Shown: positions 1-5,910 of the stretch, piece by piece | How the letters are laid out: each line of letters starts with the position of its first letter | How positions within the stretch are numbered: the stretch's first letter is position 1 | Translations under genes and position numbers: made by a program | The notes under the pieces: generated by a model | What the model was told of the DNA's origin: nothing | Database searches by the model: none | What the model saw: the letters and a program-made list of their open reading frames with translations, nothing else | From: an uncultured Lachnospiraceae bacterium | GTDB taxonomy: Bacteria > Bacillota > Clostridia > Lachnospirales > Lachnospiraceae | Assembly (NCBI GenBank): GCA_910579495.1 | Contig: CAJTVD010000058.1 | Location: forward strand, 1 to 25,264 | Direction of reading: 5' to 3' | Length of the DNA stretch: 25,264 bases

Positions 1-103
1 CCGTTTCCATTTTTTCAGTGCCTACATAGTGCCTTTCCACGATGATTTTTGTGGGTGGGTGCTGTCGGGTGGCTCTATGCTGTGTATTGCTGTCCTTGCT
101 CAT
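1..103 (-). CDS. small mobile-element protein, N-terminal part (cut by window edge)
   Basis: On the minus strand an ATG at 103-101 opens a frame that runs 34 codons without a stop to the window edge. An AAAGGAG ribosome binding site lies about 7 bases upstream of the ATG, which supports translation. The visible protein starts MSKDSNTQHRATRQ and continues with a basic, then beta-like stretch containing KIIVERHYVGTEKME. This resembles small accessory proteins carried by conjugative elements of Clostridia, but I cannot name the family or a function. It lies downstream of, and in the same direction as, the methyltransferase gene, separated from it by a terminator-like hairpin. The long plus-strand frame over the same bases lacks a comparable start signal. 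Confidence 0.5.
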   Translation of the reverse strand, partial: MSKDSNTQHRATRQHPPTKIIVERHYVGTEKMET

Positions 104-120
104 AAATCTGCTCCTTTACA

Positions 121-157
121 ATAAAATAGAGCGCATAGACTGGTTTCTATACGCTCT
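121..157 (-). terminator. probable rho-independent terminator after the methyltransferase
   Basis: The arms AGAGCGCATAGA (128-139) and TCTATACGCTCT (146-157) are complementary except for one position and enclose a 6-base loop. Read on the minus strand the hairpin is followed by ATTTTAT, a short U-rich run. It sits about 55 bases past the methyltransferase stop codon and before the next minus-strand gene, the expected place for a terminator. The U-run is imperfect, so termination may be partial. Confidence 0.5.
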
Positions 158-211
158 GACGCTGTGTTACTTATTCTGTTGTGATTGTGGTAATAATTTA
201 CACTATGCAAT

Positions 212-847
212 CTATTCTCTTGAATAATCAATTTTTTTGAGTATCAAGACTTTTGAATAATCGCAATGTTTTTCAGACTTCACTGTTAAACCATATTTTT
301 CAAAATAAGTTTTTAAGTCTTTTTTTATAAATGTTTTATAAGGTTTTGGCTCTAAAACTTCAATTGGTAAAAATAATATTTTATTAAACCATTTTTTACT
401 TCTTTCCCATTCGGTTATGATTATTTCGCCATAATCTTTTAATACTCTTTTTGCTTCAATGATAATTCCCTCGGCTAAATCATCATCTATTTCATGCAAG
501 ACCAATGACAACAATATTTTATCAAAACAGTTGTCTTTGAATCTCAATTTTGTTGCGTCCATGAAGTACAATTTTATATTTGATATGTCTGCCTTATGTG
601 CTTTTTCCCTTGCAATCTCTAGCATATCCTTTGATAAGTCAATCCCTATCACTTTTGACTGAGCATTTGCCTTTGCTATTTTTAAGGCATTTGTCGCTGT
701 ACCAGTACACAAATCCAAAACGCTGTCGCCATTTTCTATTGTTTCAAGTACAATTTTTCTCGGACTATTTTTATAATTTCTAAAATAGATAATATCTACT
801 AAATCATAGAACTTTGACATTGTTTTATAAAATACTTCTGATTTCAT
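212..847 (-). CDS. class I SAM-dependent methyltransferase
   Basis: A protein of 211 residues with a Rossmann-type methyltransferase fold. Motif I is VLDLCTGTA (residues 43-51), the SAM-binding glycine loop. It is followed by the acidic end of strand beta2 in VIGIDLS (about 65-70) and by a motif IV-like segment around ILLSLVLHEID. The family transfers a methyl group from S-adenosylmethionine; the acceptor cannot be told from the sequence and the UbiE/Methyltransf_25-like region is shared by enzymes acting on very different substrates. I chose the ATG at 847 because AAGGAG lies 7 bases upstream; an earlier in-frame ATG at 883 lacks such a site. The gene is AT-rich and codes with many AAA and ATT codons, unlike the core at 3.5-20.7 kb, and sits among mobile-element genes, so it is probably imported cargo. 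A hairpin terminator follows it. Confidence 0.8.
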   Translation of the reverse strand: MKSEVFYKTMSKFYDLVDIIYFRNYKNSPRKIVLETIENGDSVLDLCTGTATNALKIAKANAQSKVIGIDLSKDMLEIAREKAHKADISNIKLYFMDATKLRFKDNCFDKILLSLVLHEIDDDLAEGIIIEAKRVLKDYGEIIITEWERSKKWFNKILFLPIEVLEPKPYKTFIKKDLKTYFEKYGLTVKSEKHCDYSKVLILKKIDYSRE

Positions 848-924
848 TGAATACTCCTTAATCTTACAAATTTGTTCAGTCACAATAATATCACAATTAC
901 AAGCATATTTCTATCAAATATTCA

Positions 925-1143
925 TTATATTTCTTCCTCCCTCCGTTTTGGTCTGCTTTGTTGCCTGTTGTGCTGTCGGCTCTCGTTCTGAAGCTCTCTC
1001 TCAAGGTTCTTTTTGCTGTAGCTGATAACTTCCGCATAGGCTGATTCTGTGGCGGTCTTGTCTGCTCCCTGCCGATACTGTCATATTCGGATTGCAAAGA
1101 CTTTTTCTAAGTTTCTGCTTGCGTCATTTTTGTTTTCAATCAT
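925..1143 (-). pseudogene. broken small mobile-element gene (about 72 codons)
   Basis: A GAGG site precedes an ATG at 1143, giving MIENKNDASRNLEKVFAIRI and then TGA at 1083-1081. The same frame continues after this stop for 51 codons (GADKTATESAYAEVISYSKK and onward, ending KRREEEI) to TAA at 927-925. Between the two halves the neighbouring frame reads SLQSEYDSIGREQ, which joins naturally to DKTATESAYAEV. The simplest reading is one small gene damaged by two nearby compensating indels that leave a stop codon in the zero frame. The charged helical composition fits a small accessory or mobilization protein of a conjugative element, but I do not recognise a named family. An in-frame stop without frameshifts would be an alternative. 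Confidence 0.45.
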
Positions 1144-1210
1144 TTCTGATACCTCATTCTTTCTAAAATAAATTGCCTGCAATTTATTTTTGCTGTGCTT
1201 GATAGTTCCG

Positions 1211-1255
1211 AAAATAAAAAAGGTAGCTGATTTACTGTTAAAATAAATCGCTACC
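1211..1255 (-). terminator. rho-independent terminator after the XRE regulator
   Basis: The arms GGTAGC-T-GATTTA (1222-1234) and TAAATC-GCTACC (1244-1255) pair over 12 bases with a single bulged base, around a 9-base loop. On the minus strand the hairpin is followed directly by TTTTTTATTTT (1221-1211). It is 67 bases past the stop codon of the XRE gene. Stem length and U-tract make this a strong terminator call. Confidence 0.85.
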
Positions 1256-1322
1256 AAAAGGTAAACAATATTCAGTTTTTCATATCTTCCTGTCCTAATA
1301 ATGTAAGAAGTCTTGTTTCTTA

Positions 1323-2147
1323 TTATTTCATCAATCCCTTTTTCTTGGCATAGTCGTAAATAAATGAAACAAATGCTGATATCAACAATATAAAGACAGT
1401 CAGCATATCCCATACATCAAGAATAGGCTCTGCTGTTATTTTCGATACCATTACATTGATGACAAACATAAACGGAATGGCTAACAAAAAGGATATTCCT
1501 AAAGCAACTAACTTTCTTGTTTCTCCAATGCGCCTAAAAACTGCAACTATTATCCACAAGAATACGATTGAAGCTACTGCCATTTCTGCGCCAACTGAAA
1601 ACACTTCTTCCACTTTTACTAAATTGCTCAACAGGAACAAATAAGGAACGATAAAAACACTTAATGATATTAAACTTACGATAATCCCTCTTTTTCCTAA
1701 TATAATACTTGGGAACGATATAACCCATGCAAGAACAATCGAACTTACTGGAATTAGTGACCACGTTAAATCGCCGGATATTGCAAGATTGCAAATAAGA
1801 CATACCATAATTCCTATCAAAAGTGCCACCGAAAAAAGAATTGAAATAATCACATTCTTTGTCATGTTATTTTCATCTTTTCTTTTCAAGGCAACTAAAT
1901 TTTCATCTGCCTTTTTTTCATAACTTTCCATATCAATTTTCTCCCCGCTTAATAGCTCGTTTACTGTGATTCCCAGTATTTCGCAAAGTTCTAACATTAT
2001 AGATGAGTCGGGCATACTTTTTCCTGTTTCCCATTTAGATACAGCCCTGTCCGTAATGTTCAGTTTTTCTGCCAACTGTGCTTGAGTTAGTTTTTTCTCT
2101 TTACGACATTTGGCTATAAATTCTCCAATCTCTGTCTGTTTCATCAT
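1323..2147 (-). CDS. XRE-family transcriptional regulator with six-helix membrane domain
   Basis: 274 residues. The N-terminus (about 5-62) is a Cro/C1-type helix-turn-helix: the stretch LTQAQLAEKLNITDRAVSKW places the recognition helix around residues 28-40. A short charged linker leads to six hydrophobic segments at about 97-122, 126-150, 153-176, 184-207, 213-235 and 243-268, ending in a basic tail. Membrane-anchored XRE proteins of this layout are common in Firmicutes and are thought to respond to envelope signals, but no ligand or target is known here. The start at 2147 has AAAGGAG 6 bases upstream. The gene is AT-rich like the methyltransferase, faces the same way, has its own terminator, and is not accompanied by an obvious transporter partner. 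It probably controls itself or element genes (inference). Confidence 0.85.
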   Translation of the reverse strand: MMKQTEIGEFIAKCRKEKKLTQAQLAEKLNITDRAVSKWETGKSMPDSSIMLELCEILGITVNELLSGEKIDMESYEKKADENLVALKRKDENNMTKNVIISILFSVALLIGIMVCLICNLAISGDLTWSLIPVSSIVLAWVISFPSIILGKRGIIVSLISLSVFIVPYLFLLSNLVKVEEVFSVGAEMAVASIVFLWIIVAVFRRIGETRKLVALGISFLLAIPFMFVINVMVSKITAEPILDVWDMLTVFILLISAFVSFIYDYAKKKGLMK

Positions 2148-2338
2148 ATTTTCTCCTTTCGCCTGAAATGATACGCCTGATTGTATGTTTTTTACACGAA
2201 TCAGTAGTTGAATTGGGGAGATTCAACCGTTGGTTGGAAAGTTTTTATCTTTTTTCCTACCAATATATTTTTGATTTATTGAATTATTCAGTGATATTAT
2301 TTTACCACAAGCACACACACAATTCCATTAAGTTATGC
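2148..2338. promoter_or_regulatory. leader region of the XRE gene with a small inverted repeat
   Basis: This 191-base non-coding AT-rich gap lies upstream of the XRE gene. It contains CAACC-GTT... arranged as CAACC (2224-2228), a 3-base centre, and GGTTG (2232-2236), a perfect short inverted repeat of the kind XRE dimers bind. It lies about 77 bases from the start codon. No convincing -35/-10 pair could be fixed by eye. The operator idea is a guess based on position and symmetry only. Confidence 0.25.
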
Positions 2339-2620
2339 TTAAACTTCCCTTTCCCTATTTTTTGCAATCATCATCTGCCTTGCCCGTTCCCTCTGCTCTG
2401 TGCTGACCGCCCTCAGCTTGCGGTAACTGACGTATGACTTCGGAAAGGAATAGGTCTTAGATACCTCGTCCTGCCCTGCCAGCTTGTATGTGTCGGGGAA
2501 GTCGGCAACAAGCGTGTCAAGTTTCCTCATGACTGCCTTATCCCTTGTATAGAGGGTGGCGGTCTGTTCTCCTGCGTTATAATTGAGAATACTTTCCTGC
2601 TCGTATCGTGATAGTTTCAT
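2339..2620 (-). CDS. conserved small mobile-element protein, 93 residues
   Basis: 93 residues beginning MKLSRYEQESILNYN, with a compact alpha/beta-looking body (YTRDKAVMRKLDTLVADFP) and a basic arginine-rich tail (STEQRERARQMMIAKN). Proteins of this look recur in integrative conjugative elements of Clostridia, usually labelled hypothetical; I recognise the type but not a function. The ATG at 2620 overlaps the TGA of the upstream gene as ATGA, so the two genes are translationally coupled. The high density of Lys and Arg at the C-terminus could suit nucleic-acid contact, but no known domain is visible. Confidence 0.7.
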   Translation of the reverse strand: MKLSRYEQESILNYNAGEQTATLYTRDKAVMRKLDTLVADFPDTYKLAGQDEVSKTYSFPKSYVSYRKLRAVSTEQRERARQMMIAKNREREV

Positions 2621-2884
2621 AGTGCCATATCCCCCTTTCCTTTGCTTTGGGTTCTGTGCTGTTTTTTCTCGGCAACTGTCGGCTGTTTCGCCTGTTCCTT
2701 TGCCTTGGCTAACCTTGTCTTTATGGAATGGTCACGCTCGGTCAGTTTCCGTCTTTTGGTGGTGGCGGTCAGTTCTGAACACGTTTCTTCGGACAAGGCA
2801 TTTAATTTTTTCAAAGTATTGCTTACTATCTGCTTCAAACCTGTATGATAGAAACAGATTTGCTCCAGTCTTATTTCGCTTCAT
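2617..2884 (-). pseudogene. 3' fragment of a mobile-element gene, 5' end replaced by IS relic
   Basis: A frame open from about 2884 (just after a TGA at 2890-2888) reads SEIRLEQICFYHTGLKQIVS and continues through KKLNALSEETCSELTATTKRR, then LTERDHSIKTRLAKAKEQAK, ending SKGKGDMAL at the stop shared with the next gene's ATG. A TTG at 2838 could serve as a start, but no ribosome binding site supports it and the sequence before it reads as normal protein. I therefore see the C-terminal part of a larger element gene, possibly from a mobilization operon, whose beginning was lost where the IS66 remnant ends at 2871. The two frames overlap by a few bases at this junction. Coupling to the 93-residue gene (ATGA) shows both once belonged to one operon. 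Confidence 0.5.
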
Positions 2885-3356
2885 CTTTACCAGGTTTTCG
2901 GCAGTTCGCAGGGAGGCTTGGTGACCAGGGGAGCAGATTATCCAAAAAACTGTGGTCAGTGTCATCCAAATGCTTCGGTATCTCAGTGAGCAGATACTCA
3001 AAGTAATCGTATGGTTTCAGGTTGTTTGCTTTTGCGGTTTCCGCTATGCTGTAGATATCCTTGATCCCATTTACGTCATAACCAAGGGTCACATAAACTG
3101 CCAGGTTTTTTGTTTCCATCTCCTTGCGGACTGATACATACGGGCAGTCTACAAACAGGAATGTATAAAATTTCTTAAGAGGGCGGTCCGGCCATCCATC
3201 AGCCGTTTCGGTCGCTCTGTCTGTGATCGCCGGTATCGTGTCATGGGATATTTCGGAGCCATAAGGGGTGCGGACAAAAATGCTGTCTCTTTTGGACATT
3301 AACGCTGTAAAAAGTCTAATAGAATCAAACGGAAAGCCTTCCAGAAATAGGATCAC
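2871..3356 (-). pseudogene. chimeric transposase relic: IS256-type piece fused to IS66-type C-terminus
   Basis: This open frame joins two unrelated transposases. The first part (about 3300-3060) carries YGSEISHDTIPAITDRA, then RPLKKFYTFLFVDC and VRKEMETKNLAVYV with LGYDVNGIKD, which is the region around the first catalytic aspartate of IS256 (mutator) transposases. From about 3058 on it reads YSIAETAKANNLKPYDYFEY and LLPWSPSLPANCRKP, the characteristic C-terminal end of IS66 TnpC proteins. Each part is only a fraction of its family's length (around 400 and 500 residues), and the N-terminal IS256 helices, the second and third catalytic acids and the whole IS66 catalytic core are missing, so it cannot transpose. 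The first 20 or so codons do not match either family. It marks repeated insertion and deletion at the edge of the mobile region. Confidence 0.8.
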
Positions 3357-3447
3357 GTCTTTATAACTTCATTTTTTTGACCGGCAAAGACTGGTTTTTT
3401 TGACAATAACCTTTTATAAGTTTAACCTGTTATTCTCATTTTCGGCC
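3357..3447. other. non-coding junction between mobile relics and the PadR operon
   Basis: This AT-rich stretch has several T runs and no supported frame. It includes two similar pieces, GACCGGCAAAGACTGG followed by TTTTTTTGAC, which may be the eroded end of the IS256-type element, but no clear inverted terminal repeat was found. The coding style changes from AT-rich minus-strand genes to moderate-GC plus-strand genes right after it. Confidence 0.3.
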
Positions 3448-3476
3448 TTGATTATATTCTACAAGTGGAATATAAT
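3448..3476 (+). promoter_or_regulatory. sigma-A promoter overlapped by a PadR-type operator
   Basis: A -35 box TTGATT (3448-3453) and a consensus -10 box TATAAT (3471-3476) are separated by exactly 17 bases. The same bases form a perfect inverted repeat: ATTATATTC (3451-3459), an 8-base centre, GAATATAAT (3468-3476). The repeat thus covers the space from the -35 to the -10 box, so a dimer bound there would block RNA polymerase. It lies 48 bases before the padR start codon. PadR-family repressors typically bind such dyads in their own promoters, so autorepression is the likely function. Confidence 0.8.
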
Positions 3477-3524
3477 GATAAATGAAAAGATATTCGGGAA
3501 GCAAAAACCAGGGAGGGGAGAATT

Positions 3525-4076
3525 ATGTTAAAGCATGGGATTTTAGGCCTGCTGAATTATCACAGCTTAACAGGCTATGAAATCATGGAAGTGTTCAGGG
3601 ATTCCCTGAATTTTTTCTGGAGCGCCCAGACAAGCCAGATTTACCGGGAGCTTCAGGGGTTGGAAAAAAAGGGATGGGTGGGCAAGACACCGGTTCCCCA
3701 GCAGGGAAAACCGGACAAGAATATTTTTTCCATTACAGCGCAGGGAAAGGAGGAGCTGCTCCGGTGGCTGGCGGATGAGAGCCCGGGGATCGTTGCAAAG
3801 GAGCCGGTGCTGATGAAAGTATTTTTTATGGGGGAGCGGAAACGGGAAGAAAATATCTGCTACTTTCAAAGGATGATATCAGACTGCGAGGGGTTCCTCC
3901 AGAGGCTTTCCCCAGTACCGGCGTATATTGAAAATTACAGCAACTATCTTGGCCACAAGGAAAAGTCCCTCTATTGGCAGATGACAGTAGATTATGGGCG
4001 GAGAAAAATGCAGATGTATATAGAGTGGGCGAAGAACTGTATCAGCCTGTTGGAGAAACAGGGCATGGAGGGATGA
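3525..4076 (+). CDS. PadR-family transcriptional regulator
   Basis: 183 residues. The N-terminal winged helix (about 1-80) shows the family pattern: ILGLLNYHSLTGYEIMEVF, then the recognition region WSAQTSQIYRELQGLEKKGW, and the wing around FSITAQGKEELLRWL. The C-terminal half (about 90-180) is helical and matches the Vir_act_alpha_C dimerization domain of PadR subfamily-1 proteins, with the aromatic segment YWQMTVDYGRRKMQMYIEW. These proteins are one-component repressors that release DNA on binding small, often phenolic or toxic, molecules. The start at 3525 follows GGGAGGGGAG. The promoter carries a perfect inverted repeat that is the likely operator. The stop codon overlaps or abuts the next gene, so it probably controls the flavoprotein behind it. 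Ligand unknown. Confidence 0.92.
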   Translation: MLKHGILGLLNYHSLTGYEIMEVFRDSLNFFWSAQTSQIYRELQGLEKKGWVGKTPVPQQGKPDKNIFSITAQGKEELLRWLADESPGIVAKEPVLMKVFFMGERKREENICYFQRMISDCEGFLQRLSPVPAYIENYSNYLGHKEKSLYWQMTVDYGRRKMQMYIEWAKNCISLLEKQGMEG

Positions 4077-4078
4077 GA

Positions 4079-5725
4079 ATGAAAGTTTTGGTGATCAATG
4101 GAAGCCCCAAGGGCAAGGCAAGCAATACCTATCAACTGGCCTGCGCTTTTTTGGAAGGAATGGAAAAGGGGGGTGCAGGGGCAGAGGAAATGCAGGTAGA
4201 GGAGATCCAGGTAAACTGCCTGGATATAAAGCCCTGCCTTGGCTGTTTTGGCTGTTGGGGGAAAACTCCCGGGAAATGCTGCATACAGGACGATATGGAA
4301 AGTGTGATCCAAAAGCTTTTGTGGGCGGATGTGGCTATATGGAGCTTCCCGCTCTATTATTATACCGTTCCGGGGGCATTAAAGAATCTCATTGACCGCC
4401 AGCTTCCTATGGTACTCCCTTTTATGGCAGAGCGGACGGATGGCGTAGGCAATGGCAGCCATCCGCCCAGATATGACATGAGCGGTAAAAAGACAGTGGT
4501 AGTCTCCACCTGTGGTTTTTATACAGCAGAGGGAAACTATGACGGAGTGCGCAGCCTTTTTGACCATATGTGCGGGAAAGGCCAGTATACGGCGGTTTTT
4601 TGCGGCCAGGGAGAATTGTTCCGGGTACCGGAGGTCTCAGCAAGGACCAGGGCATATCTTAGCCATGTAAGGGAAGCAGGCAGGGAGTATGTAAAGGGCA
4701 GCATTTCGGACAAGACACAAAAGGCGCTGGGGCAGCTTTTGTATCCCAGGGAAGTTTTTGAGCGTATGGCGGATGCCAGCTGGGGGATTGGGAAAGAGGG
4801 CATGGAAAAGGAATCCGGGGCTCTTACCTTTACCAGGCAGATGGCGGCACTGTACCGGAAAGAAAGCTACCCAGGCAGGGAGCGGGTGCTGGAAATGTAT
4901 TACACCGATATTGGGGAATGCTATCAGGTCGTGCTGGGGAAGGAGGGGGCAACGGTTTTATGCCATGATTTTAAAACCTTTACTACAAGAATTGAAACGC
5001 CCATTACTCTGTGGCGTTCCATTGGGGCGGGGGAGATCCGGGGAGAAGAAGCCCTGATGAAACAGCTCTATAAAGTAAAGGGCGATTTCGGCCTGATGCT
5101 GGAATGGGACAAATGTTTTGGCAGCGGGGATGATCACAGGGAGATAGGGGCAGTGGAAGGCGGTGGGCAAATACAGAAGCCCTGTAAGAAGACCCATATG
5201 GGGATCTTGCTGGCCCCGTGGATCGTATTCTGGGCGGCCGCCCCGGCAGATGGCTATCTGGGAGCCCTAATTTGCCTGGCTGCCTGTGCGCTGACACCTC
5301 TTGTATTTTATCGGCACCAAAAGACAGTGTACGATTATCTTACAGGAGCCCTTGCCGCAGGGTGTTCCATTGGGCTCCTTGGTGGGGTGCCGGTACGGCT
5401 TGCAGTGCCTGTGTCCTACTTTGCCTTTGGCTGTATGTGGGCGGGTTCCTGCTTTGGGAAGATCCCCCTTACTGCCTGGTATTCCATGAACGGTTATGGG
5501 GGAGAAAAGGCGCTGGAAAATCCCCTTTTTATAAAGACCAACCGGATCCTTACTCTGATGTGGGGGATATTGTACCTGCTTATGCCCGTGTGGACCTATG
5601 GGGTCATGGGAACTGGCGCGGGATATCTTGCAGGGGCGGTAAACTCTGTGTTTCCCATTCTCCTGGGGGCATTTACCGCATGGTTTCAGAGGTGGTATCC
5701 GGCGAAGGTGGCAAGGGGAGGGTGA
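4079..5725 (+). CDS. three-part fusion: flavodoxin-fold oxidoreductase, SCP2-like domain, membrane domain
   Basis: 548 residues. Residues 1-190 are an NADPH-dependent FMN reductase/flavodoxin-like domain: VLVINGSPKGKASNT is the FMN phosphate loop, and FPLYYYTVPGALKNLIDR is the typical isoalloxazine-side segment. Cysteines C53, C56, C59 and C67/C68 form a CX2CX2CX7C pattern like that of iron-sulfur flavoproteins, so a 4Fe-4S cluster is possible. Residues about 270-355 look like an SCP2-type hydrophobic-ligand pocket (GAGEIRGEEALMKQLYKVKG). From about 375 to 545 come roughly six transmembrane helices. The ATG at 4079 has GGAGG 7 bases upstream; an ATG at 4073 overlapping the padR stop is too close to that site. 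It is co-transcribed with padR, suggesting reduction of a hydrophobic or toxic compound at the inner membrane face. The substrate is unknown. Confidence 0.8.
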   Translation: MKVLVINGSPKGKASNTYQLACAFLEGMEKGGAGAEEMQVEEIQVNCLDIKPCLGCFGCWGKTPGKCCIQDDMESVIQKLLWADVAIWSFPLYYYTVPGALKNLIDRQLPMVLPFMAERTDGVGNGSHPPRYDMSGKKTVVVSTCGFYTAEGNYDGVRSLFDHMCGKGQYTAVFCGQGELFRVPEVSARTRAYLSHVREAGREYVKGSISDKTQKALGQLLYPREVFERMADASWGIGKEGMEKESGALTFTRQMAALYRKESYPGRERVLEMYYTDIGECYQVVLGKEGATVLCHDFKTFTTRIETPITLWRSIGAGEIRGEEALMKQLYKVKGDFGLMLEWDKCFGSGDDHREIGAVEGGGQIQKPCKKTHMGILLAPWIVFWAAAPADGYLGALICLAACALTPLVFYRHQKTVYDYLTGALAAGCSIGLLGGVPVRLAVPVSYFAFGCMWAGSCFGKIPLTAWYSMNGYGGEKALENPLFIKTNRILTLMWGILYLLMPVWTYGVMGTGAGYLAGAVNSVFPILLGAFTAWFQRWYPAKVARGG

Positions 5726-5910
5726 CTTCTCATCTTGCCGGATCCAGCAGGCAAAAATAGTGGCCCCATCTGCAGTGCCGCAGGCAGGAGGCTGAAAAAA
5801 CAAAAATGTAAAATATGTACAGGTAATTCAGAAATTCTCCACTATGATTATGCAAATTTGCATGTTACCTTTTTGGTAGAAAGCATGTGCTAAAGGAGGG
5901 AGGATTTTAA
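5726..5910 (+). promoter_or_regulatory. control region of the N-glycan locus with a 14-base palindrome
   Basis: This 185-base gap separates the flavoprotein from GH85. Its second half is AT-rich and contains the perfect palindrome ATGCAAATTTGCAT (5850-5863), flanked by a wider symmetric pair GGTAA (5822-5826) and TTACC (5865-5869). A strong ribosome binding site AAAGGAGGGAGG follows at about 5892-5903. I could not fix a clear -35/-10 pair, which would fit a promoter needing an activator. No canonical CcpA site is visible. No convincing terminator for the upstream operon is seen; only a 5-bp stem near 5735-5756. Confidence 0.45.

Noticed and set aside
42..227. Plus-strand frame of 61 codons rich in Leu and Cys at the left edge
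   Set aside because: It lacks a ribosome binding site and crosses the terminator hairpin; the minus strand has a better-supported gene start over the same bases.
1081..1413. Minus-strand frame of 110 codons beginning inside the XRE gene
   Set aside because: Its first part crosses the XRE terminator and is hydrophobic nonsense; only the last 20 codons (from 1143) are kept as part of the broken small gene.
2732..3001. Minus-strand frame of 89 codons overlapping the IS66 piece
   Set aside because: It is an out-of-frame reading of the IS66 remnant and of the neighbouring element gene.
5218..5803. Long frames on both strands over the membrane part of the flavoprotein (180 codons plus, 178 codons minus)
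   Set aside because: They are shadows of the GC-rich coding frame; their composition (many Pro, Arg, Cys, Ser) is unlike real proteins and no start signal is present.
5726..5910. Possible CcpA (cre) site before GH85
   Set aside because: No sequence close to the 14-base cre consensus with a central CG was found; the palindrome there has an AT centre.
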